A stretch of 64,000 nt of DNA from Paenibacillus sp. CAA11 (GTDB taxonomy: Bacteria > Bacillota > Bacilli > Paenibacillales > Paenibacillaceae): the NCBI RefSeq assembly GCF_003060825.1, contig NZ_CP028922.1, positions 3,083,001-3,147,000 on the forward strand, read 5' to 3'. Positions 44,487 to 53,542 of the stretch are shown in pieces. The notes under the pieces were generated by a model. It had not been told where the DNA came from and searched no databases. It worked only from the letters and a program-made list of their open reading frames with translations. The position numbers and the translations under genes were made by a program. Each line of letters opens with the position of its first letter. Within the stretch, counting starts at the first letter, position 1.

Positions 44487-45224
44487 ATGACCCATCTTAG
44501 CCAGCATGATCTGCACGAGCTTAAGACCAAGCTCCTTGAGCAGAAGAAGGACTTCGAGAACAGACTTTGTGATAACGGCCACTTTGGGATTCAGGCGTCT
44601 CTTCGTGATACTACCGGGGAACTCTCCACCAATGACAATCATCCGGCAGACGTCGGCAGTGAGATGTTCGAACGCTCCAAGGACCTGGCCTTAAATGAGC
44701 AAGAAGAATACAGATTAACTCGCATTGACGAAGCTTTGGAGCGTATTGAGAATGGTACCTATGGTATATGTGAAACCTGTGGACAGCCGATTGATAAAGA
44801 GCGCCTCTATGCTCTTCCGGAAACAAAATACTGTAAAGCGCACAGCCCGCAGTCTTTCGTCTCCCAGCGAAGACCCATTGAAGAAGTTTTCCTTGATCCG
44901 CCCTTTGGCAGAACCAGCATGGATGACCGCGAGGATCAGAACGGGTTCGATGGCGAAGATGCCTGGCAGATTGTTGAAAGCTACGGCTCATCCAACACTC
45001 CAGCGATGGGTGAAAGCTCGGAAATAGACGATTATAACGACATGGAGGTTGAAGCCGATAATGAGCTGGATGGCTTTGTCGAGCCTTATGAGAGCTTTGT
45101 AGCCACCGATATTTACGGCAACAACCCGGTCTTTTACCGCAATGCCTTTTACCGTAAGCACATGAAGGCAACAAAGCATTTAGCTTCGGAAGACTCCCTT
45201 GGAACAGGTTCTAATAAGTATTGA
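44487..45224 (+). CDS. DksA/TraR-family zinc-finger protein (YteA-like), 245 aa
   Basis: Residues 1-130 are a TraR/DksA-type module: a coiled-coil start (LKTKLLEQKKDFENRL), ALERIENGTYGICETCGQPI, and a zinc knuckle of the CETC ... YCKAH kind. The remaining ~110 residues are acidic and Asp/Glu/Asn/Tyr-rich, of unknown role, much like the C-terminal tail of YteA. Length (245) also matches YteA. The gene is rightward while its neighbours go left. It has a GGAAAGGAG site and overlaps the convergent DUF5665 gene by 14 bases. B. subtilis has the smaller ylyA here, in the same direction as lspA. Confidence 0.83.
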   Translation: MTHLSQHDLHELKTKLLEQKKDFENRLCDNGHFGIQASLRDTTGELSTNDNHPADVGSEMFERSKDLALNEQEEYRLTRIDEALERIENGTYGICETCGQPIDKERLYALPETKYCKAHSPQSFVSQRRPIEEVFLDPPFGRTSMDDREDQNGFDGEDAWQIVESYGSSNTPAMGESSEIDDYNDMEVEADNELDGFVEPYESFVATDIYGNNPVFYRNAFYRKHMKATKHLASEDSLGTGSNKY

Positions 45225-45576
45225 GCTCCATTTGGCGTTGGACAATACGGACGAGATCGGCAATGTAATCCCCAATAATAGGGAGATTCAAGGCCCCCAG
45301 CACCTGTAACACATATATAATTGTGGCAGCAAAAAAGGTAAAGCCGATGGCGATCCCTACTCCGCGCGCAGTTCCGGACAGCAAATTCAGCCAAATTAAC
45401 TTTATGGGGCGATGCAGCAGCTGGGTATAGTCTGCAATACGGGACTTCTCTAATTCGCGAGTCCAATACAACGTGAGCTCATATATAGCGTTTATTCTCT
45501 TGTTCATTTCATCGGTACTGATCTCTTTATTTTCACCACTGTTGCGGCTTTGATCCTGGTCGGTTCCCTTCTTCAT
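45211..45576 (-). CDS. DUF5665-type membrane protein, 121 aa
   Basis: A 121-residue protein starting MKKGTDQDQSRNSGENKEIS. A hydrophilic, Asn/Glu-rich N-terminus is followed by an amphipathic helix (INAIYELTLYWTRELEKSRI) and two hydrophobic segments (near 76-92 and 95-110) with GTARGVGIAIGFTFF and the closing YIADLVRIVQRQM. The arrangement is that of the Bacillota DUF5665 family. Function is unknown. Its 3' end overlaps the DksA-like gene in a convergent arrangement. Confidence 0.78.
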   Translation of the reverse strand: MKKGTDQDQSRNSGENKEISTDEMNKRINAIYELTLYWTRELEKSRIADYTQLLHRPIKLIWLNLLSGTARGVGIAIGFTFFAATIIYVLQVLGALNLPIIGDYIADLVRIVQRQMELNTY

Positions 45577-45626
45577 TGGTGCCCCCATCCTTGTACCTTG
45601 TAACAAGCGGCCTTACAAGCAAACGA

Positions 45627-45662
45627 GCCGATCGCTCCTCGGGGAGCGAATTATCGGCTCGT
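45627..45662 (-). terminator. hairpin after ileS
   Basis: A nested palindrome (outer GAGCCGAT/ATCGGCTC, inner GCTCC/GGAGC) followed on the minus strand by GTTTGCTTG. It probably ends the ileS transcript or separates it from the DUF5665 gene. Confidence 0.6.
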
Positions 45663-45725
45663 TCTACATGTTCTTGTATTCTATTATACGTGAAGTCCCC
45701 TCATATCATACGGCAAGGGTTAGAT

Positions 45726-48700
45726 TCATTCCGCGATATGGACTCCAATTTGCTTGGAACCCAGGTCTACCAGCTCCATGGGCTCTTTCTCTCCAAAGCT
45801 AACCTCATTAACAAGCACATTTTCACGCAGCACCTGTTCAAAAGCCTCGATCGCTGATTTCAGCTGATCATCAACCTTAAGTGTCAGATTAACCCGTTTC
45901 TCGATTGCCAAATCAAGCTTCTTGCGGGTATCCTGAACGGCCCGAACCACTTCACGAACCCAGCCTTCCTGCTCAAGCTCTGGCGTGATATCTGTATTCA
46001 GCGCCACCGTAATACCATAGCCTGAAGCGGAAGCAAAGCCCTCTTTAGCCTGTTTCTCAACTAACAGCTCTTCTGAGGTCACTTCAAGTGCCTCTCCTTC
46101 AGGGGAGGTTACACGAAGCACTCCGCTATCAACAACCTGGCGTGTATCCTCTGGAGACATATTTTTAAAGAGGCCCTGCAAGAAACCTACATTTTTTCCA
46201 TACTTCTTACCGGCAACCTTAAGGTTAAGCTTCAGTGTGAAATCTACGAATCCGCTGTCGGTGGATTCAATTTCCAGATTCTTTACATTAATTTCTTCTT
46301 TGATAATCTCTTCATAATCTCCCACATTGAAGCTGTGATCAATGGATACAATCAAGCTAGACAAAGGCTGGCGTGTTTTAATTCCCGTTTCATTCCGAAC
46401 GTTACGAGCAAGCTCAACAATTTGACGAGCGGTCTCCATATCCGCCTCAAGCATCTTGTCGATCAGCGTCTCATCGGCCTTCGGATAATCGGCAAAATGA
46501 ACACTTTCCCCGCCGCCTAGATTATTGAAGATATCTTCAGACAGCATAGGCGTATATGGTGCCATTAACTTCGCCAAAGTAAGCAGAACCTGGGTCAGCG
46601 TCTGATATGCCGAAAGCTTGTCATCCTGCAGTCCTTCGCCCCAGAAGCGGTCACGCGAACGCCGGATATACCAGTTGCTCAGCTCATCGATAAAGCCTTC
46701 GATCGCTTTGGCAGGATTCAGGAAGTCATTGACGGCAAGGCCTTTCTCAACGGTCAGAATCAAGCTGTTAACCCGGGACAGAATCCAGCGGTCCAGCTTA
46801 TTCTCGGAAGGGCGATACGGATGAGCTTCCGGCTGATATCCGTCAATATTGGCATACAGCGCCAGGAAGGAATGTGTATTTACCAGAGTGTCAATTACCT
46901 TGGATTTAGCCTCTGCCACAATTCCTTTGGAGAAGCGTTTGCTGTTCCAAGGCGCACTGTCCGACAAGAGCGCCCATCTGAACGCATCGGTACCGTACTC
47001 TTCAATGATATCCCACGGATCAATTACATTGCCTTTAGATTTAGACATCTTCTGGCCGTTCTCATCCAGCACATGCCCTGTTGCAATTACAGCTTTGTAT
47101 GGAGCCTTACCGTTGTAGAGCGTAGATACAGCAAGTAAGCTGTAGAACCATCCGCGAGTCTGGTCGATCCCCTCACAGATCATATCCGCAGGATATTGAT
47201 CGGCAAAGCCTTCTTCATTCTCGAACGGAAAGTGCTGCTGTGCGAATGGCATCGAGCCGCTGTCGAACCATACGTCGATCACTTCCGGCGTTCTTGTCAT
47301 CACGGCGCCTTCCTGGAACGGGGACTTCAGTTTAATCTGGTCCACATACGGCTTGTGCAGCTCAATGTCCTCTGGGACATCTCCAACCGCGCGCTCACGC
47401 AGGTCAGCAATGCTGCTAGGCGCATACTCTTTGCCTGTCGCCTCACATACCCATACGTTCAGCGGAGTCCCCCAGTAGCGGTTACGGCTGATATTCCAGT
47501 CCACCAAGTCATCGAGGAACTTGCCAAACCGACCTTCACGGATATGCTCAGGATACCACTGAACTGTATTGTTGTTCGCAATCAGCTGCTCCTTAACGGC
47601 CGTAGTCTTGATAAACCAGCTGTCCATTGCATAGTAGAGAAGCGGTGTTTTACAGCGCCAGCAGAACGGATAGCTATGCTCATACTTTTCTTTGCTATAC
47701 AGCAGGCCCCGCTCGGACAGCATCTTCACAATTTCAATATCCACTTCGCCGTCTTTGACGAAGCGTCCGGCCAAATCCGATACACGATCCGTGTAACGGC
47801 CGCGGCTGTCTACCACATTAATGAATTCAACTCCATGCTCACGGCAGGTCTTATAGTCATCTTCACCATGAGCAGGTGCCATGTGGACAATACCTGTACC
47901 GCTTGATTCAGTAACAAAATCAGCGCCGAGCACTTTTAGCCCATTCTCTGGATGAATGTAATCAAATGGAGCAATATAAGCTCTGCCTACGAGGTCAGCT
48001 CCCGGCATGGTGGAGAGAATTTCGTAGTCTCCTTTAAGCACACTCTCGGCAAGATTTTTAGCTACAATATAAACTTCTTCCCCTTGCTTGACACGAGCGT
48101 ATTCCAGCTTAGGATTCACCGCCAAAGCGGAATTCGCCGGCAGCGTCCAAGGCGTAGTTGTCCAGGCGAGAACATATTCTCCGCTGTCCTTCAGCTTGAA
48201 TTTGGCCGTCGCACTGAGATCCTTCACATCTTCGTAGCCTTGGGCTACTTCATGAGAGCTCAGCGTAGTTTGGCAGCTAGGACAATATGGGCTTACCCGG
48301 TGTCCACGATAGAGCAGGCCTTTGCCATGGATCGTCGAAAGAATATTCCACACGCTTTCGATATAGTTGTTATCCATGGTGATGTATGGATGATCGAGAT
48401 CTGTCCAGTAACCGATCGCTTCCGTAAGCTCACGCCATTGCTTCTCATATTCGAACACGCTTGCCTTACATTTCTTCACAAATTCTTCAATACCATAGTT
48501 CTCGATTTCATGCTTGCCGGAGATGCCAAGCTGCTTCTCAACCCCGAGCTCCACGGGCAGCCCATGCGTATCCCAACCCGCTTTGCGGACTACACGGTAG
48601 CCGTTCATCGTCTGATAGCGGCCGATAAAATCCTTGATTACCCGTCCAAGAACGTGGCCAATATGAGGCTTCCCGTTTGCAGTAGGCGGGCCTTCGAAGA

Positions 48701-48830
48701 ACACATAATTCGGCCGTCCCTTACGATTCTCGATACTGCGCTTGAACGTATCTTCACCCTGCCATTTCGCCAAGATGCGTTGTTCACGTGCCCGCGCCTT
48801 CTCTTTCACATCCACTTTTTGCAATTTCAT
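45726..48830 (-). CDS. ileS: isoleucyl-tRNA synthetase
   Basis: A 1034-residue class Ia synthetase: HIGH motif in GKPHIGHVLGRVI near residue 54, and KMSKSKGNVIDPWD near 595. The long insertion includes the editing domain (WTTTPWTLPANSALAVNPK), and the C-terminus carries anticodon-binding helices and VRNETGIKTRQPLS. It charges tRNA-Ile. It has no zinc-ribbon tail of the E. coli kind; its length suits the other bacterial subclass. A T-box leader controls it. Confidence 0.96.
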   Translation of the reverse strand: MKLQKVDVKEKARAREQRILAKWQGEDTFKRSIENRKGRPNYVFFEGPPTANGKPHIGHVLGRVIKDFIGRYQTMNGYRVVRKAGWDTHGLPVELGVEKQLGISGKHEIENYGIEEFVKKCKASVFEYEKQWRELTEAIGYWTDLDHPYITMDNNYIESVWNILSTIHGKGLLYRGHRVSPYCPSCQTTLSSHEVAQGYEDVKDLSATAKFKLKDSGEYVLAWTTTPWTLPANSALAVNPKLEYARVKQGEEVYIVAKNLAESVLKGDYEILSTMPGADLVGRAYIAPFDYIHPENGLKVLGADFVTESSGTGIVHMAPAHGEDDYKTCREHGVEFINVVDSRGRYTDRVSDLAGRFVKDGEVDIEIVKMLSERGLLYSKEKYEHSYPFCWRCKTPLLYYAMDSWFIKTTAVKEQLIANNNTVQWYPEHIREGRFGKFLDDLVDWNISRNRYWGTPLNVWVCEATGKEYAPSSIADLRERAVGDVPEDIELHKPYVDQIKLKSPFQEGAVMTRTPEVIDVWFDSGSMPFAQQHFPFENEEGFADQYPADMICEGIDQTRGWFYSLLAVSTLYNGKAPYKAVIATGHVLDENGQKMSKSKGNVIDPWDIIEEYGTDAFRWALLSDSAPWNSKRFSKGIVAEAKSKVIDTLVNTHSFLALYANIDGYQPEAHPYRPSENKLDRWILSRVNSLILTVEKGLAVNDFLNPAKAIEGFIDELSNWYIRRSRDRFWGEGLQDDKLSAYQTLTQVLLTLAKLMAPYTPMLSEDIFNNLGGGESVHFADYPKADETLIDKMLEADMETARQIVELARNVRNETGIKTRQPLSSLIVSIDHSFNVGDYEEIIKEEINVKNLEIESTDSGFVDFTLKLNLKVAGKKYGKNVGFLQGLFKNMSPEDTRQVVDSGVLRVTSPEGEALEVTSEELLVEKQAKEGFASASGYGITVALNTDITPELEQEGWVREVVRAVQDTRKKLDLAIEKRVNLTLKVDDQLKSAIEAFEQVLRENVLVNEVSFGEKEPMELVDLGSKQIGVHIAE

Positions 48831-48885
48831 AACTTCCTTTCGTGTTTATTAAAGGTATGCTAAGCTCTTGTTGGTGCAGAAAAAC

Positions 48886-49193
48886 AAAAAAAGCCTCGTC
48901 CCCAAAGGGACGAGACTTCTGCTCGCGTTACCACCCTAATTCCATGGTTAAGCTGCCGTAAATGGAGCTGCCATGGCACTTTAGTACCCGTACAATGCAT
49001 ACGAGGCCTGAATAACGTCAGGCAACCGGTTAGGCTTACACTTTCCAGAGGGAAATTTCAGCTTCACATCTCAGGGAGGATATACGATTGGCGGCTTGAA
49101 CATTGGCTTGCAGCATATGCCAACTCTCTGGGGATCAAGGTTCACCATGTACGGGTTCCCATCATCGATCTTTATTTTATCAACATTTAGATA
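48886..49193 (-). ncRNA. T-box riboswitch (ileS leader)
   Basis: The T-box core AGGGTGGTAACGCGAGC is at 48921-48937 on the minus strand. A terminator follows (stem with TCTCGTCCC, loop, GGGACGAGG, then CTTTTTTTG) at 48886-48918. The leader upstream is rich in paired segments suitable for stem I. Expected logic: uncharged tRNA-Ile binds and opens ileS. I could not place the specifier codon with certainty. Confidence 0.92.
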
Positions 49194-49199
49194 TTCCCT

Positions 49200-49227
49200 A
49201 TTTTAGCGCGTTTGATTGAAAAGTCAA
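49200..49227 (-). promoter_or_regulatory. promoter of the ileS T-box transcript
   Basis: TTGACT (49222-49227) and TAAAAT (49200-49205) on the minus strand, 16-base spacer, a few bases before the T-box RNA. Confidence 0.75.
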
Positions 49228-49240
49228 CCATCCCAAGGAT

Positions 49241-49735
49241 CTAATAAATCTCCTTCACTTCACGCTCGATGTTGCGGTCTTCAAGAGATTCCCAGCTCTC
49301 CTGGGTAAGCAACTCCAACTGAGCTTCCACAAGTGTCCGGAATCTGGCACGGTAGATAGAAGCCTGCTTCTTCAGCTCCTCTACTTCCAGAGAAACCCGG
49401 CGTGATTTAGCCAACGCCTCATTCACAATGCGATCCGCATTCTTCTCTGCTTCCTTGAGAATTAGCTGAGCCTCTTTCTTCGCATTGTTTCTAACCTCAT
49501 CGGCCGCTTCCTGCGCAACGATAATCGTCTTGCTCAGGGTTTCCTCAATATTTGCAAAATGGTCCAGCTTCTCCTGTACCGTCAACAGCTGGTTCTGCAG
49601 TTCCTTGTTCTCTCGAATAACACTCTCGTAATCCTTGATCACTTGATCGAGGAACTCGTTCACCTCGTCCTCATCATAACCCCGAAGTCTGCGAGAGAAC
49701 TCCTTGTTATGTATGTCCAGCGGTGTTAATGGCAT
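49241..49735 (-). CDS. divIVA: DivIVA, polar/septal curvature protein, 164 aa
   Basis: The start at 49735 (MPLTPLDIHNKEFSRRLRGY) follows GGAGG by eight bases; the GTG nine bases upstream is less likely. Residues 1-60 are the membrane-binding domain (GYDEDEVNEFLDQVIKDYE), then a long coiled coil (LQNQLLTVQEKLDHFANIEE and KEAQLILKEAEKNADRIV). Locates to negatively curved membrane at septa and poles and recruits division or sporulation partners. It lies next to ileS as in Bacillus. Confidence 0.95.
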   Translation of the reverse strand: MPLTPLDIHNKEFSRRLRGYDEDEVNEFLDQVIKDYESVIRENKELQNQLLTVQEKLDHFANIEETLSKTIIVAQEAADEVRNNAKKEAQLILKEAEKNADRIVNEALAKSRRVSLEVEELKKQASIYRARFRTLVEAQLELLTQESWESLEDRNIEREVKEIY

Positions 49736-49924
49736 GTGGGGCACCTCCTGAATGATTGTTAACCGTTAATTCTATGCATCATCTCGAGCAGTAACTGCAC
49801 GAAGGCATATTCCATCCTGACTGTCACTGACTTTCCTGTGGAAAGCAGCAGGGCTTGCAATGTTCAGGTAACTCTTCTAATTCGACAGAGACATTCAATC
49901 TCCTGCATAAATCCTGCATGAAAA

Positions 49925-50707
49925 TTATACAAATTTTCCGATTTTCACGCGGTACCTGCCCTTTTTCGTCAGACCGTCCAATTCAAGCACTTTAAAGCGC
50001 CCGAATCCCTGAAGTGAAACGACATCTCCCGCTTTTAGCGGCTTGGAAGGATCCTCTTCAGCCTTCCAGTTCACACGACAGCGGCCTGCTCGGATTGGAA
50101 TTAAAACCTTGCTACGGCTTAACCGGTATACATCACTCACAATGCCATCCAAACGTAAAGAAGCCACCGTTAAATCCAGCGGCTCTAAATGTACGGATGA
50201 GACGCGCAGCTCCTCCGGACTGATCAGCTCGCTATATACGGATAAACGGTGAACCTGATGCAAATGTGTTGTTAAGAAAGCCCCTATCTCTTCGGCAATG
50301 ACTACATGACAGCCATCTTCATGCACATGGATATCACCAATCTTGTCCCGTTTTAAGCCAAGGCCTAAAATCGAGCCTAAATAGTCGCCATGATCTAGCT
50401 CATCTATTCTGGAATCCTCCGAAGAGATTGACAATACAGCCAGGGACAACGATTCTGCAGCCAAGTCACGGTAATCCGGCGCAACCAGCGCCCGCTTACG
50501 CTCCGCACCTTCATATCCGCCGGACAGCTGGATAGCTGCATCAGGATGACGGTTAACGAGACTCTCCAGGATAAACGCTTGCCGGGGATCCAGAAAATCG
50601 GTCAGCTTCATTTCATGATAATCCCCTGCATTTGTAACCCATTCCCATGCCCGGTCTACAAATTGGCGTTCATCTGGATGAAAATGTTCATAGATGTCAT
50701 GTCCCAT
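49925..50707 (-). CDS. ylmH: YlmH, S4-domain RNA-binding protein, 260 aa
   Basis: A 260-residue YlmH. The N-terminal half has FLDPRQAFILESLVNRHPDA, the middle has DYLGSILGLGLKRDKIGDIH, and the S4 domain (ELRVSSVHLEPLDLTVASLR) runs near residues 180-245. YlmH binds RNA/ribosomes and has been linked to ribosome quality control and division. It begins six bases after ylmG, in a coupled series. Confidence 0.93.
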   Translation of the reverse strand: MGHDIYEHFHPDERQFVDRAWEWVTNAGDYHEMKLTDFLDPRQAFILESLVNRHPDAAIQLSGGYEGAERKRALVAPDYRDLAAESLSLAVLSISSEDSRIDELDHGDYLGSILGLGLKRDKIGDIHVHEDGCHVVIAEEIGAFLTTHLHQVHRLSVYSELISPEELRVSSVHLEPLDLTVASLRLDGIVSDVYRLSRSKVLIPIRAGRCRVNWKAEEDPSKPLKAGDVVSLQGFGRFKVLELDGLTKKGRYRVKIGKFV

Positions 50708-50713
50708 GATGCC

Positions 50714-50998
50714 CTACCCCATCATACGAATTAAAATTGAAGATAAGCCGTACGACGCAAAGCGAAGAGCAAACAAAGCAACGATCGGCGAAATATCAAT
50801 CATGCCCATAATCGGCGGAATGAATCTGCGGAACGGCGTTAGAAACGGTTCCACCATCTTGCCAAGCATCTCACCGATAAAGCTCTCCTGAATGCTCGGT
50901 ACCCATGACATCAGCACGTAAATAATGATCATATAAGAATAAATCGTAGTTAATAGCGCAATAAAGCTAATTAAATCAAAGCTCAAGTTCTCTGTCAC
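50714..50998 (-). CDS. ylmG: YlmG, YggT-family membrane protein, 94 aa
   Basis: A 94-residue protein with two long hydrophobic helices and the YggT hallmark PFLTPFRRFIPPIMGMIDIS. The GTG start overlaps the sepF stop (GTGA). Family members affect envelope or septum organisation; the biochemical role is unclear. Confidence 0.92.
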   Translation of the reverse strand: MTENLSFDLISFIALLTTIYSYMIIIYVLMSWVPSIQESFIGEMLGKMVEPFLTPFRRFIPPIMGMIDISPIVALFALRFASYGLSSILIRMMG

Positions 50999-51444
50999 CT
51001 CATTCTGTTATAGTCTTGTTCCTCCGCAAGTATCTCTGTGATGGAGCCTTGAATTTCAACAGTATCCGGCGTGCACAAGAAGATATTGCCGCCGATCTTG
51101 GAAATGCTTCCGCTAAGCGCATAAACTGTACCGCTAAGGAAGTCGATAATCCGCAGCGCCTGATCGTTTCTAACGCGTTGAAGATTCACTACAACGGAAC
51201 GGTGAGAACGCAGATGGTCGGCGATCTCCTGCGCTTCGTCGTAAGAGCGCGGTTCATACAGAATTACTTTGACATTCTTCTGGGAATGAATGCTGACCAC
51301 ATTGCTCCCCTTCTGATTTCTACGGGGTTCGAAGCCAGGGGTTTCAATTTCCTGCTCCTCTGTCCCGGAAAGTTTCTCGCGTTCTACAACTTCCTCTTCT
51401 TCCTGTAAACCAAAGAAGTTCATAAAGCGGTTCATAACACCCAT
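50995..51444 (-). CDS. sepF: SepF, FtsZ-anchoring division protein, 149 aa
   Basis: A 149-residue SepF: amphipathic membrane helix at the start ([18 protein letters not shown]), variable linker, and a conserved C-terminal domain (VKVILYEPRSYDEAQEIADH, then RIIDFLSGTVYALSGSI and the closing FLCTPDTVEI). It bundles FtsZ and links it to the membrane. The gene overlaps its neighbours by a base or four. Confidence 0.95.
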   Translation of the reverse strand: MGVMNRFMNFFGLQEEEEVVEREKLSGTEEQEIETPGFEPRRNQKGSNVVSIHSQKNVKVILYEPRSYDEAQEIADHLRSHRSVVVNLQRVRNDQALRIIDFLSGTVYALSGSISKIGGNIFLCTPDTVEIQGSITEILAEEQDYNRMR

Positions 51445-52136
51445 TAAGAAACCTCTCCTTTCCCGACTAAAAGAGACCCAAGACGCAGCCAGGTTGCCCC
51501 TTCTTCAATCGCCACTTCAAAATCATTCGACATCCCCATCGACAGCTCGGTCATCGGCTGTCTGGTGATGGCCATACGGTTCAGTTCGTCCCTAAGCTCC
51601 CGAAGCCCCCGGAATACGGGGCGTGTATGCTCGGGCTCCGCCTCAAAGGGAGCCATGGTCATCAGCCCCACGATGTCCAAATGCTGAAGAGAAGCTGTGT
51701 CCTTCAGAAATGCGGGAGCCTCTTCAGGGGTTAATCCCTGCTTGCTCTGCTCGCCGGAGATATTGATCTGAATAAAAGCCTTGACCACCTGGCCTGCAGC
51801 TCCTGCCCGTTTCTCCAACTCCTGAGCCAGAGACATTCGATCCAGCGAATGTATATATGCAAATTTTCCGATGACATCTTTAACTTTCTTACTTTGCAGA
51901 CTGCCGATAAAATGCCATATCCCTTGCCCGTTTAGCGCTTCCCATTTGGGTACAGCTACAGAAACCCTGTTCTCGCCTATATGGGTAAGTCCCGCCTGGA
52001 GAACCGCAGCCGTCTCAGCTGCCGAGACGTATTTGGTCACCGCCACTAGGTTAATGTCTTCACGGGATCTGCCGCTTGCTTCGCAAGCCTTGCTGATCCT
52101 TGCTTCTACCTGATCTATCCGTTCCTTGAGCGACAA
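51444..52136 (-). CDS. ylmE: YlmE, YggS-family PLP homeostasis protein, 230 aa
   Basis: Only TTG at 52136 ([14 protein letters not shown]) fits: it follows AAGGAGAGG by 11 bases and the upstream ylmD gene ends at 52145. The protein has the YggS/PROSC fold with the PLP-binding Lys in [10 protein letters not shown], then [20 protein letters not shown] and [16 protein letters not shown]. It maintains PLP balance. The next-stop ATG reading runs back into ylmD and is rejected. Confidence 0.88.
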   Translation of the reverse strand: MSLKERIDQVEARISKACEASGRSREDINLVAVTKYVSAAETAAVLQAGLTHIGENRVSVAVPKWEALNGQGIWHFIGSLQSKKVKDVIGKFAYIHSLDRMSLAQELEKRAGAAGQVVKAFIQINISGEQSKQGLTPEEAPAFLKDTASLQHLDIVGLMTMAPFEAEPEHTRPVFRGLRELRDELNRMAITRQPMTELSMGMSNDFEVAIEEGATWLRLGSLLVGKGEVS

Positions 52137-52144
52137 CGAAAGGC

Positions 52145-53014
52145 TCACCTCTCCTTCATGCCAATCCAGCTCGCCATTCTTCCCGTCACTCCGTTCTCCT
52201 TGCGATAGGAGAAGAAATGAGTATTGTGACAGCTTGTACACCATGTAGTACATTCGATATGGGTCGGCAGGATTCCTGCTTTTATCATAATAATTCGATT
52301 CAATTCTTTCAAGTTCAGCATCTTACGCCCTTGATTTTGAGACTCTCTGAACACGGGCTCGGCTGCGATTTCCTGAAGGCCTGCCTGATCCAGCACAGGT
52401 CTTACCCGGGTTATCACCGCTTCATCCACCTCATAGCAGCAGCTGCCAATCGAAGGCCCGATCGCTGTTCTTATCTCCTCGCGCCGGCTGCCATAAGCCT
52501 GCTCCATTACTGCGATCATCTTGGCGGCAATCTCCCCTACCGTGCCCTTCCAGCCTGCATGAGCAAGACCGACCACTCGATGAACAGGATCGAGGAAATA
52601 GAGCGGAACACAGTCTGCATAAAAAGAAGTCAGCAGAATACCTGGAACATTAGTAACCAGCCCATCGGTCTGCTGAAACGCGCTCTCTCGATCCATTCGC
52701 CCTTTACCGCGGTCTTCGTCGGTTACGATCGCTATCTGTGTCCCGTGCGTTTGTTCCCCGCAGGTCCAGGCCCCCGGTTCAAACCCAAGCTCCTGTTCAA
52801 GCAGCACGCGGTTCTCCAGAACATCCTCCGGATGGTCGCCAACATGGAGCGCCAGATTGAAGCTTTCATAGGGTACTTTAGATCCTCCCCCGTGCCGACC
52901 CGTAAATCCCGCGCTTAGCCAACCGTTCTCTGCGTTCCAGCCCTCCAGTTCAAAAAGCTCCACAGCCTTCTCTTTCTCTATATGATCATAACTTCTCCTA
53001 ACAAACGGCTCCAT
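52145..53014 (-). CDS. ylmD: YlmD, multicopper-type polyphenol oxidase/purine nucleosidase (YfiH family)
   Basis: The start MEPFVRRSYDH (53014) has AGAGGGTGAGAAT. The 289-residue protein shows the YfiH/laccase-domain motifs: CGEQTHGTQIAIVT, SFYADCVPLYFLDP, VGLAHAGWKGTVG and IGPSIGSCCYEVDEAV, which hold the zinc-binding Cys/His set. Family members act on purine nucleosides and related substrates. It lies in the conserved ylm order. Confidence 0.88.
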   Translation of the reverse strand: MEPFVRRSYDHIEKEKAVELFELEGWNAENGWLSAGFTGRHGGGSKVPYESFNLALHVGDHPEDVLENRVLLEQELGFEPGAWTCGEQTHGTQIAIVTDEDRGKGRMDRESAFQQTDGLVTNVPGILLTSFYADCVPLYFLDPVHRVVGLAHAGWKGTVGEIAAKMIAVMEQAYGSRREEIRTAIGPSIGSCCYEVDEAVITRVRPVLDQAGLQEIAAEPVFRESQNQGRKMLNLKELNRIIMIKAGILPTHIECTTWCTSCHNTHFFSYRKENGVTGRMASWIGMKER

Positions 53015-53118
53015 ATTCTCACCCTCTATCCTTTTTCCAAGTGTAAACGCACTTTCGATCTTCTCCCAGTGTAGCACAGATATAAGGTACTAAGCACTCT
53101 GCCAGGTAATCCCTTGCC

Positions 53119-53430
53119 TTAGTAGCTTCTGCGGTCCAGGCGTGCATCCCTTTCTGAATAAGAGATAACCTCTGCTTCCTGTACCCTGTTCAGACGCGCC
53201 TCTTCCATTTTGACCAGAACAACATCTGCTCCGATCTTCACGATATTCTTCCATGGAATAATCAGATCGTCTCCCCCGCCGAACAGGCCCATGAATTTAC
53301 TGTAGCCAGGCACAACGATGGCTTCAATAATCCCTTTATGAAGATCAAGCTCGAGATCACTGATTTGCCCGAGCCGCTTTCCGTCAACCACATTGATAAC
53401 ATCCTTCGCCTGAAAATCCGATATCTTCAT
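53119..53430 (-). CDS. ylmC: YlmC/YmxH, PRC-barrel sporulation protein, 103 aa
   Basis: A 103-residue PRC-barrel protein (MKISDFQAKDVINVVDGKRL, then ISDLELDLHKGIIEAIVVPG and FGGGDDLIIPWKNIVKIG). The YlmC/YmxH family is found in endospore formers. It stands apart from sigG across a terminator, and 104 bases from ylmD. Confidence 0.92.
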   Translation of the reverse strand: MKISDFQAKDVINVVDGKRLGQISDLELDLHKGIIEAIVVPGYSKFMGLFGGGDDLIIPWKNIVKIGADVVLVKMEEARLNRVQEAEVISYSERDARLDRRSY

Positions 53431-53515
53431 CGCTTTCGCCTCTCCTTCCGCACCGCCAATAAACGCCTTAATTTCAATATATGATAGGATTCTGCAATTA
53501 AGATAAGTTACGCAT

Positions 53516-53542
53516 AAAAAAACGATCCCCTAAGGGATCGTT
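53516..53542 (-). terminator. terminator after sigG
   Basis: AACGATCCC, four-base loop, GGGATCGTT, then TTTTTT on the minus strand, immediately after the sigG stop. Confidence 0.88.

Noticed and set aside
47952-48863. A 303-codon rightward frame antisense to ileS
   Set aside because: It is fully within the ileS coding region, with no recognisable motifs; a shadow frame.
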